A DNA stretch of 64,000 nt from VAZQ01 sp963702695 (GTDB taxonomy: Bacteria; Pseudomonadota; Alphaproteobacteria; Rhizobiales; Xanthobacteraceae), in NCBI GenBank assembly GCA_963702695.1, contig CAVPDS010000032.1, positions 124,001 through 188,000 on the forward strand. Direction: 5' to 3'. A program made the position numbers and the translations under genes. This document shows, one piece after another, positions 8,982 to 16,802 of this stretch; position 1 is the stretch's first letter; every line of letters starts with the position of its first letter. Below the pieces are notes generated by a model. That model made no database searches and had not been told where the DNA came from. It was given only the letters and a program-made list of their open reading frames with translations.

Positions 8982-9905
8982 TTACAGTGCCAGCATCTCG
9001 CGTACGGACGGCGACCATCGCCGCAGATCGACGCCGTGCGTAAAGAACAGCGCGACTGCAAGCCGGTCGATGCCGAAGGCGACGCAGCCGGTATGCGAAA
9101 CCTCGCCGGCTTTGTCGTGCAATCCCCAGGTCGTGCCGAAGTGATCGCGATGATAATTGAAGCTCATGCAGGCGGTGGGCTGCTCGGCCGAACGCAAGGG
9201 GATCAGCAATTCAAATTTCAAGGACTGTTCGACCTGACTGGCCGCCATCAGCTTGCCGCCACGGCCGAAGAAGGGATCGCTGGCCTGATCGACCCGATAG
9301 GCCAATCCCAGACGGTCCGCGATCCCCTTCGCGCGCGTCATCCAGCGCTCGCGAAAATCGCCGATCTGCTCGGGCGTTCCGATGCACACGTATTCGCGCA
9401 TCCGGAACGACTGCAGGCGATCCAGATGCTTCGACGGCTCGCGCCGGAAACAATCGCAAGCTACGTCAAACAGCAAACCGCCGGCCGGCACCGGGCCGCG
9501 GCTCGCCGCGAGCGGATAGACCGGATAGCAGGCCGCCGGGCTAAGCACGAGATCCGCTGGCCCAAGCGCCGGCGTCCAGTCCTTCCCCGCGTCGAATTCC
9601 TCGATCGTGGTGCGGATCTGCGTCTCGGTGCCTTGCAGGCAGCTCACACAGCCGAGGAGATGCGGAAAGCTTTTCAGGTAGCCCGACTTTTCGAGCTGGC
9701 GGCGGCTCATCACGGGCGGAAAGCGCAGGACCTCGGTGTCGGGTTCACGATGACGCGAGATCAGGCCGGAAAGCCCCTCGACCACCTGCTCATAATGTGC
9801 GGTGCGGGCGTAGACGCCGTCGATGCCCATCGGCTGGAACAGGCTTTGAGCGAGCGAATCGAGCGGGTCTTTTTCCTCGAGCGGGTTTCTGACAGCGATG
9901 TTCAT
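8982..9905 (-). CDS. Amino acid:[carrier protein] ligase (seryl-tRNA synthetase-like)
   Basis: Homologue of the Bradyrhizobium truncated seryl-tRNA synthetases that adenylate small amino acids (glycine, alanine) and load them on the phosphopantetheine of a carrier protein instead of a tRNA. 307 aa, with no tRNA-binding coiled-coil arm. Class II motif 2 is CFRREPSKHLDRLQSFRMRE (152-171) and motif 3 is GIDRLAVALFF with Arg281. Cys126 (SPAACYP), Glu171 (RMREYVC) and Cys274 (HTGCVAFGIDR) are spaced as the three zinc ligands of the characterised family. GGAGAA precedes ATG 9905. It is flanked by a flavoprotein dehydrogenase and, divergently, a matching stand-alone carrier protein, which strengthens the call. 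Confidence 0.92.
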   Translation of the reverse strand: MNIAVRNPLEEKDPLDSLAQSLFQPMGIDGVYARTAHYEQVVEGLSGLISRHREPDTEVLRFPPVMSRRQLEKSGYLKSFPHLLGCVSCLQGTETQIRTTIEEFDAGKDWTPALGPADLVLSPAACYPVYPLAASRGPVPAGGLLFDVACDCFRREPSKHLDRLQSFRMREYVCIGTPEQIGDFRERWMTRAKGIADRLGLAYRVDQASDPFFGRGGKLMAASQVEQSLKFELLIPLRSAEQPTACMSFNYHRDHFGTTWGLHDKAGEVSHTGCVAFGIDRLAVALFFTHGVDLRRWSPSVREMLAL

Positions 9906-9937
9906 TGGTAGAAATTCTCCTTTCCCGGCACCAGAAC

Positions 9938-11176
9938 TCAGTCTCTCAGCAAGGCAGGAACGGCGCTGAGCAGCGCAGCCGGTGCGACGTTCGCCATAAT
10001 CCGATCGTTGTTGATCATGATCGGTGATGACAGCACATCCCTGAGGTGGCGCCCGATGCTGAATTCGGTGTCATTGCGATAGCCGGACAAGCCGCACGCC
10101 TGCAGAGCGCTCATGACGGTGGCAATCGCCTGTTCCGACGCGTTGACCTTGAGCAGATTCATCCCGGTCTGGAAGTCGATTGACTCGAGCACGCGTTCAT
10201 CGGCGGCTGCGGCTTCGAAGCTCTGGAGCGAGGACGCGACCAGCCCGCGCAGCGTCTTCAGCGAGGCCAGGGCGCGCGTCAGATGGGCCGCGCCGGGCGG
10301 AAGCTGGCCATTGCCGCGCCGCGCGGCGTTGCGAACAAACAGGCGCGCGCGCTCGACTGCGCCGGCGGCAATGCCCGTCCAGGCCCCGCTCCAGGTCAGA
10401 TGCGCAACCGGCATCATGGTCTGCGCGTGGATCTTCTCGTAAGGCTCCGGCAGCACCTGCGCGGTGTCACCCACGGCTTTGATCTTGAATCCAGCGCTGC
10501 AGGTACCCCGCATGCCGAGCGTGTCCCAGTTGAGAATGCGCTCGAGCGAGTAATCCTGTTTAAGGAATACGACCAGAACCTGATCCGACGTCGACGCATC
10601 CGAGGAGCGCCGCGCCGTGGTCACAACTCCGTCCGCCTGTTCGCCGTAGGAAATGACGGTGGCGCTTCGCTCCAAGGTGATCTGGGTTTCCTGCCGTTCC
10701 ACTGGCGCCTGGCTTTTGCGGACGTCGCCGCCGGCCTGCCCTTCGGTCGTCGACGAGGCCAGCAGAAGTTGCTCGGCGCTGAGGCGGTGCAGCACGCGCT
10801 CGTGCCAGGGGCTGTTTCGCCCATGGCGGAGGATGCAGGCCACCTTGGTCTGATGCATCGCGTAGATCATCGCCGTCGACGCGCACGACCGACCGAGCAT
10901 GTAGCAGACGTCGACCACGTCGGAGAGGCTTGCGCCTTCCCCGCCGAGATCGTGCGGAACCATGATCCCCAGCAGGCGCTCGGAGCGCGCCGACGCGATT
11001 GCTTCCGCGGGAAATCGCGCGTCACGATCGACGGCCTCGGCGTGATTTGCGGCCACGGCCGCGACCACCTCGCTGCGGCCCTTGAGGTCGGCCGCGACGG
11101 CGCTCTGCACACGCGGGAGCGCAAGCTCCTCGGCGAACTTCAAATCCTGAATGGCCCGGTGATTCTGTATCGTCAT
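9938..11176 (-). CDS. Acyl-CoA dehydrogenase-like flavoprotein
   Basis: FAD enzyme of the acyl-CoA dehydrogenase fold, 412 aa. GIMVPHDLGGEGASLSDVVD (N-terminal domain), SCASTAMIYAMHQTKV, the beta-domain TTEGQAGGD, and LGMRGTCSAGFKI are in order. The C-terminal loop that normally carries the catalytic base in YEGT-type motifs instead reads SSPIMINNDRIMANVA, so the canonical Glu is not visible. It sits 32 bp upstream of the amino acid:[carrier protein] ligase on the same strand. The likely substrate is therefore an aminoacyl thioester on the carrier protein rather than a fatty acyl-CoA (inference). Alternative roles are an N- or C-hydroxylase of the same fold. Confidence 0.85.
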   Translation of the reverse strand: MTIQNHRAIQDLKFAEELALPRVQSAVAADLKGRSEVVAAVAANHAEAVDRDARFPAEAIASARSERLLGIMVPHDLGGEGASLSDVVDVCYMLGRSCASTAMIYAMHQTKVACILRHGRNSPWHERVLHRLSAEQLLLASSTTEGQAGGDVRKSQAPVERQETQITLERSATVISYGEQADGVVTTARRSSDASTSDQVLVVFLKQDYSLERILNWDTLGMRGTCSAGFKIKAVGDTAQVLPEPYEKIHAQTMMPVAHLTWSGAWTGIAAGAVERARLFVRNAARRGNGQLPPGAAHLTRALASLKTLRGLVASSLQSFEAAAADERVLESIDFQTGMNLLKVNASEQAIATVMSALQACGLSGYRNDTEFSIGRHLRDVLSSPIMINNDRIMANVAPAALLSAVPALLRD

Positions 11177-11285
11177 GACTCGTCACATTGTTCGGCAGCG
11201 TGGCGTCTGTGCCTCGATCGCTAATTTTGACAGCGCGTGTTCGCACATTCCACGCGAGTAGAATTAGACAAAATCATCGCCATAG

Positions 11286-11305
11286 TCGCGGTAATACGAC
11301 CGCGA
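11286..11305. promoter_or_regulatory. Inverted repeat between divergent dehydrogenase and carrier-protein genes
   Basis: TCGCGGT-AATACG-ACCGCGA has perfect 7-bp arms and a 6-bp spacer. It lies in the 275-bp divergent intergenic region, about 110 bp upstream of the minus-strand gene and 147 bp upstream of the carrier-protein ATG. Spacing and symmetry fit a dimeric repressor operator that could control both arms. No regulator gene is visible close by. Confidence 0.4.
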
Positions 11306-11451
11306 TCCGTTTGATTCCTGTCGTAAAGGTTACTGATAAAAGAAGCGAATAGTTGAATAAAATGCTCTGGCCCGTTGCACGTCTTTGCCCCAATTATCAC
11401 GAACAACTCGTTTCGCTTGGCATCATCATTAACAGTGCAGGGAGTCGCATC

Positions 11452-11718
11452 ATGCTCGATCGTCCGGTGTTTTCTGCAAAAGACCGGGTGCTCGGCCTCG
11501 TTAACGAAATCCTCGAACGGCGCTCAATTCATCAGCCGATTTCCGCCGACGCCGACCTGCGCGACGTTGGCCTCGCCTCGATGGACATGGTCAGCCTGAT
11601 GCTAGCCGTCGAGGCCGAGTTCGACCTCACGATTTCGGATGGCGACATGACGATCGAAAATTTCCGATCCATCGCCGCGATCGACAAGCTCGTTGCCAGC
11701 CTGCATCCGCAAGGGTGA
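11452..11718 (+). CDS. Stand-alone acyl/aminoacyl carrier protein
   Basis: 88-aa carrier protein. The phosphopantetheine site is Ser43 in RDVGLASMDMVSLMLAVE, which replaces the usual DSL by ASM, as in the carrier proteins paired with amino acid:[carrier protein] ligases. The acidic helix-2 region follows (EAEFDLTISDGDMTIENF). ATG 11452 has AGGGAG at 8 nt; the longer frame from 11353 adds residues with no carrier-protein character. It is divergent from the dehydrogenase-ligase pair and is the probable acceptor of the activated amino acid. A general fatty-acid ACP is unlikely, since that gene normally lies next to fabG/fabF. Confidence 0.88.
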   Translation: MLDRPVFSAKDRVLGLVNEILERRSIHQPISADADLRDVGLASMDMVSLMLAVEAEFDLTISDGDMTIENFRSIAAIDKLVASLHPQG

Positions 11719-11854
11719 CAATTGCGCCGAGACTCTTCGTGGGCATTGGTACTCAGCACGCTCGGCCGGCCGATTGTTTTTCGAGGTTCCCTCAGCAATT
11801 TTTGATACTTTGACGTGATGATGCCCGGGATCACGTTTTTCCGCCAATAGGCCG

Positions 11855-12802
11855 ATGCCGCTCAATCCGCATGTGAAACGTTTCCTGGATATGACGGCTG
11901 CGTCCGGGATGCCGGAGATCGGCAACCTCACGCCATCCGAAATGCGCCGCGCATTCGACACCCTCGCGCAAGCCATGGCCCCCCGGGCAATACCGATCGG
12001 AAAAACCGAGGATACGAACCTGCCGGGCCCTGCTGGCGCGGTGCCGGTTCGAATCTATTCCCCGCACACGAGCGCGGGCGGCAAGCTGCCGGGTCTTATC
12101 TACTTTCACGGCGGCGGTGGCGTCTTCGGCAGCTTGGATACGCACGACGGACTTTGCCGCATGCTCGCGAACGAATCCGGCTGCAGGGTCATCTCGATCG
12201 ATTATCGATTGGCGCCGGAGCACAAGTTCCCCGCCGCCATTGAGGATGGCTACGCGGTCACGCTCCGGATTGCCGAATATGCGGATGAGTTAGGCATCGA
12301 CCGAGATCGCATCGCGATCGGCGGCGACTCCGCCGGCGGGAACATCACGGCCGTCATTTGCCAGCTGGCGCGGCAGAACGGCGGACCACATCTGGCGCTG
12401 CAGGTGCTGTTTTGCCCGATCCTGGACATGAGCATTGCAACGGAGTCGAGACAGGCTTTTGCCGAGGGTTACTTTCTGACGAAAGCGATGATCGAGTGGA
12501 TTACGCTGCACTATTTGCCACCGCAATGGGACGCCGACGATCCGCGGATTTCGCCGCTGCGCGCCGCGGGCTTTCATGGCCTGCCGCCGGCGCACGTGCA
12601 CACCGCTGAATTCGATCCGCTGCGGGATGAAGGGAAAGCCTATGCCGACCGCCTGACGCAGGCGGGCGCCGAGGTGAGCTACACCTGTCACGCCGGCATG
12701 ATCCATCATTTCTATGGGATGGCCGGTGTTGTTCCCTATGCCCGCACGGCGGTCGCGTCTGCGGGGGCGGCCATCAAGCGGGCGCTGGCTCAGCTCAGTT
12801 GA
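11855..12802 (+). CDS. Alpha/beta hydrolase, hormone-sensitive-lipase family
   Basis: Serine esterase or thioesterase of family IV. Oxyanion motif HGGG at residues 85-88, nucleophile Ser159 in GGDSAGGN, acid in EFDPLRDEG near residue 255, and His in GMIHHFYGM near residue 288. 315 aa, no signal peptide. It follows the carrier-protein gene by 136 bp on the same strand and might release the product from the carrier protein (inference); a detached esterase is equally possible. Its 3' end overlaps the 3' end of atpF on the opposite strand by 8 bp. The ribosome site before ATG 11855 is weak. Confidence 0.85.
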   Translation: MPLNPHVKRFLDMTAASGMPEIGNLTPSEMRRAFDTLAQAMAPRAIPIGKTEDTNLPGPAGAVPVRIYSPHTSAGGKLPGLIYFHGGGGVFGSLDTHDGLCRMLANESGCRVISIDYRLAPEHKFPAAIEDGYAVTLRIAEYADELGIDRDRIAIGGDSAGGNITAVICQLARQNGGPHLALQVLFCPILDMSIATESRQAFAEGYFLTKAMIEWITLHYLPPQWDADDPRISPLRAAGFHGLPPAHVHTAEFDPLRDEGKAYADRLTQAGAEVSYTCHAGMIHHFYGMAGVVPYARTAVASAGAAIKRALAQLS

Positions 12803-13277
12803 GCTTGCCCTTGAGGTCGGCAATTCCCTTCGCGATCAGTCCGTCGGCAACCTCGCCGATGACCGTCGTGCGCAGGACCGTTTCGGCTGCCGCGACCGCG
12901 GCATCGGCCGCTGCGGCGCGCACCTCGGCGAGCGCCTGCGCCTCCGCCTGGGCGATCTTGGCCTCGGCCATCTTGGTGCGGCGGGCGACGTAATCCTCCA
13001 GCTTCGCCTTGGCCTCGGTGGCAAGCCGCTCGGCCTCCGCCCTGGCGCCCGCGACGATGGCGGCGGCCTCCGCCTCGGCTTCGCGCCGCTTGCGCTGATA
13101 TTGGGCGAGCAGTGCCTGCGCCTCGTCCTTGAGGCGGCGGGCTTCGTCCAATTCGGCGCGAATGCGCTTGCGACGCTCGTCAATGCCGTTGAGGAGGTGA
13201 TTGTGCACGCCGAAATAGGCGAGCACCCCGAGGAAAATGAAGAACGCGACGGCGACCCAGAATTCGGCTTCGAGCAT
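12795..13277 (-). CDS. atpF: F0F1 ATP synthase subunit b
   Basis: Peripheral stalk subunit linking the F0 membrane part to F1. 160 aa with one N-terminal membrane helix (AEFWVAVAFFIFLGVLAYFGV) and then a long, charged, Ala/Glu-rich coiled coil ending in a delta-binding tail. It is the last gene of the F0 operon, 8 bp after the b' gene. As in other photosynthetic and rhizobial alphaproteobacteria, there are two different b-type subunits. Confidence 0.95.
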   Translation of the reverse strand: MLEAEFWVAVAFFIFLGVLAYFGVHNHLLNGIDERRKRIRAELDEARRLKDEAQALLAQYQRKRREAEAEAAAIVAGARAEAERLATEAKAKLEDYVARRTKMAEAKIAQAEAQALAEVRAAAADAAVAAAETVLRTTVIGEVADGLIAKGIADLKGKLN

Positions 13278-13285
13278 GTCTCTTC

Positions 13286-13828
13286 TCAGCGCTTGAGCAC
13301 GTCGGCGACGGCCTGCGCGACCGTCGGGCTAGGCGACGACCGCCCGACCAGGCGCTCGATGATCGCTGCCGCCGCGTCGGTCGCGATCGCCTCGACGCTC
13401 ATCATCGCGGTCGCTCGTCGGTCGGCCACTGTTTTTTCGGCTTCTGCGATACGGGCGTTGAGGGTCCCGTCAAGCTCCTTGCGCTTGGCCTCGGCAGCGG
13501 CGGCTTCTTGCTCGCGTGCTTGGTTGGCGAGAGTCTGCGCACGGTTGCGCGCGTCCGCCAGCGCTTTTTCGTAGGCCGCGATCGCTTCCGTGGACTCGGC
13601 TTTCAGCCGTTCGGCCTCGGCAAAGTCCGCGGACACACGCTGCCGCCGATCCTCGATGATCGCGCCGATGCGCGGCAGCGCAATGCGCGACATCAAGAGA
13701 TAAAGCGCTATGAAGGTGAGCGCCAACCAGAACAGCTGGGAGGCGAACGTGTCCTTCTGGAACGGCGGAAAGGTGCCGTGGCCTTCGCTCGGCACTTCGG
13801 TGTGTGCGTTGGCGGCGCTTTCGGCCAT
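13286..13828 (-). CDS. F0F1 ATP synthase subunit b'
   Basis: Second b-type stalk subunit (AtpG/AtpF2 in different nomenclatures), 180 aa. The N-terminal 30 residues are Gly/Pro/charged and precede the membrane helix FASQLFWLALTFIALYLLMSRIALP. This is followed by a helical coiled-coil stalk rich in Ala, Glu and Arg. The b' form differs from b by this N-terminal extension and is typical of alphaproteobacteria and cyanobacteria, where b and b' form a heterodimer. It lies between atpE and atpF in the same transcription unit. Confidence 0.94.
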   Translation of the reverse strand: MAESAANAHTEVPSEGHGTFPPFQKDTFASQLFWLALTFIALYLLMSRIALPRIGAIIEDRRQRVSADFAEAERLKAESTEAIAAYEKALADARNRAQTLANQAREQEAAAAEAKRKELDGTLNARIAEAEKTVADRRATAMMSVEAIATDAAAAIIERLVGRSSPSPTVAQAVADVLKR

Positions 13829-13846
13829 CGCCCGCTCCCGCTCGTC

Positions 13847-14074
13847 TTAGAGCGCGAAGAGAAGGAGAAGCGCGATCAGCAGCGAGAAGATGCCGAGCGC
13901 CTCGGTGATCGCAAACCCGAAGATAAGGTTGCCGAACTGGCCCGCCGCGGCGGACGGATTGCGCAACGCGGCGGCGAGGTAGTTGCCGAAGATGATGCCG
14001 ACGCCAACGCCGGCGCCGCCCATGCCGATGCAGGCAATTCCAGCGCCGATGTATTTTGCGGCGATCGGGTCCAT
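13847..14074 (-). CDS. atpE: F0F1 ATP synthase subunit c
   Basis: Rotor ring proteolipid of 75 aa with two hydrophobic helices joined by the polar RNP loop (ALRNPSAA). The ion-carrying carboxylate is Glu58 in FGFAITEALGIF. The first helix carries the glycine-packed GMGGAGVGVGIIFGNY pattern. Good match in length and motif to proton-type c subunits of alphaproteobacteria. Located between atpB and the b' gene. Confidence 0.97.
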   Translation of the reverse strand: MDPIAAKYIGAGIACIGMGGAGVGVGIIFGNYLAAALRNPSAAAGQFGNLIFGFAITEALGIFSLLIALLLLFAL

Positions 14075-14113
14075 GAGAATGCTCCTTGTCCAGTTCGTTT
14101 GAGATCGGGCGCG

Positions 14114-14860
14114 TCAATGGCCCGGGTGAAGGGCATCGTTGAGGTAGATGCAAGTCAGGATGGCGAACACATAGGCTTGGAGAAAGGCGACCAGCAGTTC
14201 AAGCGCGGTGAGCACGACGATCAGCGCCAGCGGCACGGCGGCACCGAACCAGCCGAGCGCGCCGAGGCCGCCGAGCATGACCACGAACCCGCCGAAGACC
14301 TTCAAGGTGATGTGGCCGGCCAGCATGTTCGCGAACAGGCGTACGCTGTGCGACACCGGGCGCGAGAAGAACGACAGAATCTCGATCGCGGTGACCAGCG
14401 GCAGGATGTAGATCGGAATGCCGCTCGGCACGAACAGCTTGAAGAAGCGCAACCCGTTTTTCCAGAACCCGTAGACCACGACGGTCAGGAATACGAGCAG
14501 CGCGAGCGCCACGGTGATGATAATGTGGCTGGTCACCGTGAAGCCGTAGGGGATGATCCCCATCAGGTTGACGACCAGCACGAACATGAAGATCGAGAAC
14601 ACCAGCGGGAAAAACTGCATGCCTTCGGTGCCGGCACTGCTGCGCAGGGCCTGCGCGACGAACTCGTAGGAGATCTCCGCCACTGCCTGGAAGCGCCCGG
14701 GCACGACCGCGCGCGGGCTGGTGGCGCCGATCGTGACGATCGCGATGATGGTGAGCGCGATCAGCATGAACAGCGCGGAGTTCGTGAAATTGATCTCGAC
14801 CCCGCCGAAGTGCAGGATCGGGAAGTAGTTCGTGATCTGGAACTGGTGAATCGGATCCAT
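14114..14860 (-). CDS. atpB: F0F1 ATP synthase subunit a
   Basis: Proton channel of F0, about 248 aa with five or six membrane helices. DPIHQFQI at the N terminus and PVSHSVRLFANMLAGHITLKVFGGF (with the essential Arg) are diagnostic, and ILTCIYLNDAL is at the C terminus. ATG 14860 gives the family-typical N terminus MDPIHQF. A GTG at 14887 in the same frame would add nine residues. It follows atpI in the operon. Confidence 0.95.
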   Translation of the reverse strand: MDPIHQFQITNYFPILHFGGVEINFTNSALFMLIALTIIAIVTIGATSPRAVVPGRFQAVAEISYEFVAQALRSSAGTEGMQFFPLVFSIFMFVLVVNLMGIIPYGFTVTSHIIITVALALLVFLTVVVYGFWKNGLRFFKLFVPSGIPIYILPLVTAIEILSFFSRPVSHSVRLFANMLAGHITLKVFGGFVVMLGGLGALGWFGAAVPLALIVVLTALELLVAFLQAYVFAILTCIYLNDALHPGH

Positions 14861-14918
14861 TGCGGGGATCAAGTCCTTCGTCGTCACTCGCTGCGCCAGC
14901 CGCCGGGCGGCGCGAAAT

Positions 14919-15293
14919 TCATTGCTCCGAACTCGGTGGATCCACGCGCGGACTTGCCACCACGCCCGCTGCTCGCATCACGTTGAGAACACCCGCGGCG
15001 AAACCGAGCAGCAGAAAGACAATCATTCCCCACGGCGAGATCCCGAGCCACCGGTCGAGCAGCCACCCGATGGCGGCGCCGATCAGCACGCCGGCCACGA
15101 GCTCGCTCGACAGCCGAAACCCGCGCGCGAACCCCGACGTATCGGGACGTGCGCGCCCGTCATTGCTGTCGGGTGGACGGTCGGAGCGGATTTGGCCGAG
15201 CCGTTCGCCGAGACGCTGGAACCGCGCGGAGAGCGCGGCCTCGTCGGCCGGTGGTTGATCGCGATTACCGTCTGCGCGTGCGTCGTCGGCCAT
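14919..15293 (-). CDS. atpI: ATP synthase assembly protein AtpI
   Basis: 124-aa first gene of the F0 operon. The N-terminal half is polar and acidic; the C-terminal half has two membrane helices (SSELVAGVLIGAAIGWLLDRW and PWGMIVFLLLGFAAGVLNVMRA), the AtpI/Gene1-type pattern for helping c-ring assembly. Start at ATG 15293 (MADDARADG) agrees with family length; the open frame continues upstream to 15611 but without family similarity. The ribosome site is weak. The operon promoter should lie between this start and the divergent gene at 15601. Confidence 0.9.
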   Translation of the reverse strand: MADDARADGNRDQPPADEAALSARFQRLGERLGQIRSDRPPDSNDGRARPDTSGFARGFRLSSELVAGVLIGAAIGWLLDRWLGISPWGMIVFLLLGFAAGVLNVMRAAGVVASPRVDPPSSEQ

Positions 15294-15600
15294 GCTTTCG
15301 ACACCCGCGACAAATTCGGCGAGATCGCGGCCGTCCCGCCGCCCCCCAAGGCCGCGCGGACCATACTGAGAGGGTTCTGGCGAGTCAAGAATTCCGCAGA
15401 TCTCGCCCATTCTCAGAAAGTCAATAAAAATCAATCCTTTGCGGCAGTTCATGGGTGGCCGCCGGCGGCCTGACCGGCACGCCATAGGGGCAGGCAAGGG
15501 GTTAAGCACGGCGACATCTGTGCGTTTCACCCCGCCGGCGCGCGGTGATAGTTTCGGCGTTGCATCGCCGGCGGCCGCCGCGCGGCGCGAGGAGAGATTG

Positions 15601-16071
15601 ATGATCCGCACGGCGTGTCTGGCCTCGGCCCTCTTGTTGCTGGCGCTCGCCGCGGCGGCGGCGCAGGCAGAGCCCCCGCCGGTCGAGAACGACGACAGCC
15701 GATTCGGCTTTCACCGTGCCGAAGAAGGCTATCTGCGGCTCGATGGCCGCACCGGGCAGGTCTCGGTCTGCACCCGGCGGCCGGTGGGCTGGACCTGCCA
15801 ATTGGTGCCGGACGAACGCGCGGCCCTGGAAGCGGAAATCGCGCGCCTACAGACCGAGAATGCTGCGCTCAAGCGCGACCTGCTCTCGAATCACCTGCCC
15901 TTGCCGAGCGGGGTCAAGCCGGACTTGCCGCCGGCGACTGTCGACGTGCCGCGCGTGCAACGGCCGCGCCTACCCGACTTCAAGGAGGTGATGACCTTTG
16001 TCACGATGGTGTGGCACCGGCTGGTCGACATGATCGTCGGCCTGCAAAGGGACTTGATGAGGAAATCATGA
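15601..16071 (+). CDS. Exported protein of unknown function with coiled coil
   Basis: 156 aa. Signal peptide at residues 1-24 (MIRTACLASALLLLALAAAA, cut near AQA-E). A short domain follows with GYLRLDGRTGQVSVCTRR and CQLVPDERAAL, including a Cys pair that could form a disulfide. Then comes a heptad-like stretch (ALEAEIARLQTENAALKRDL) and a final amphipathic helix (VMTFVTMVWHRLVDMIVGL). GGAGAG precedes ATG 15601. Its stop overlaps the next gene's ATG by 4 bp (ATGA), so it is coupled to the YjbQ gene. This type of small periplasmic protein is common in Hyphomicrobiales, but I know no function for it. Confidence 0.8.
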   Translation: MIRTACLASALLLLALAAAAAQAEPPPVENDDSRFGFHRAEEGYLRLDGRTGQVSVCTRRPVGWTCQLVPDERAALEAEIARLQTENAALKRDLLSNHLPLPSGVKPDLPPATVDVPRVQRPRLPDFKEVMTFVTMVWHRLVDMIVGLQRDLMRKS

Positions 16072-16553
16072 CGGGCGCCGGCCCGTTAGGCGGCGGACGC
16101 CGCCTGTTGACGATCATGGCTGCGGCACCCGATCTCATCGCGACCGCAACCCTCGAAGTCGATACGGCGGGACAAGGATTTGTCGACATCAGCCGCGATG
16201 CCGCAAACTTCCTCACCGGCGCGGAGGCGAACGACGGCGTGCTGCTCCTCTACCTTCGGCACACCTCAGCATCGCTGGTGATCCAGGAAAACGCCGACGC
16301 GGATGTCCGCATCGACCTCCGCACCGCGCTCGATCGTCTCGCGCCCGCCGAGGCCGGCTGGGTGCACGATGTGGAAGGGCCGGACGACATGCCCGCCCAC
16401 ATCAAGGCCATGCTCACGGGCGTGACGCTCCATGTCCCGGTGATCGGCGGCGCGCTCGCGCTCGGCACCTGGCAGGGCATCTATCTCGCCGAACATCGCC
16501 TGCGGCCACATCGGCGCGAGATCGTCCTGCAATTCATCGGCAGCCGCCGGTGA
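16068..16553 (+). CDS. YjbQ family protein (UPF0047)
   Basis: 161-aa member of the YjbQ/UPF0047 family, a small beta-rich trimeric fold with weak thiamin-phosphate synthase activity reported for some members. LLYLRHTSASLVIQENADADVR (residues ~62-83) and HIKAMLTGVTLHVPVIGG...LGTWQGIYLAEHR are the family signatures, with conserved His residues for metal binding. Start ATG 16068 overlaps the previous stop. No thiamin genes are nearby, so the physiological role stays open. Confidence 0.88.
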   Translation: MTGAGPLGGGRRLLTIMAAAPDLIATATLEVDTAGQGFVDISRDAANFLTGAEANDGVLLLYLRHTSASLVIQENADADVRIDLRTALDRLAPAEAGWVHDVEGPDDMPAHIKAMLTGVTLHVPVIGGALALGTWQGIYLAEHRLRPHRREIVLQFIGSRR

Positions 16554-16788
16554 CGACGATCGCGCGCCACCGGCCGTCAGGCTTGAGCTTCGGCGCCAGC
16601 AATTTGTGAATGATGTCAGGGGCGAGAGCGCTGGCGATCGTGAGCCGAAGGCTCTTGGCGGTCGACAGCATCGCCGCCAGGACGACGACCGCCATAATGC
16701 CGGTGCTCAGACCGAAGATCGGGGGCGCAACTCGACTGAAAGCGCGCCGACCAGCGCACGGTACTAGGTTCCGAGACGCTATCGACGC

Positions 16789-16794
16789 TATAAT
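16789..16794 (+). promoter_or_regulatory. Perfect -10 box just upstream of the response-regulator gene
   Basis: TATAAT at 16789-16794 is an exact sigma-70 -10 hexamer in an otherwise GC-rich region. A transcript starting about 7 nt later would begin almost at the ATG at 16803 (nearly leaderless), or carry a ~55-nt leader before the in-frame GTG at 16857. No good -35 hexamer is seen 17 bp upstream. Confidence 0.4.
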
Positions 16795-16802
16795 ACATTT
16801 GT

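Noticed and set aside
9938..9981. CRISPR, phage or insertion-sequence features anywhere in the window
   Set aside because: Both strands were scanned by eye for repeat-spacer arrays, integrases, transposases and terminal inverted repeats; only REP-type palindromes and one microsatellite were seen.
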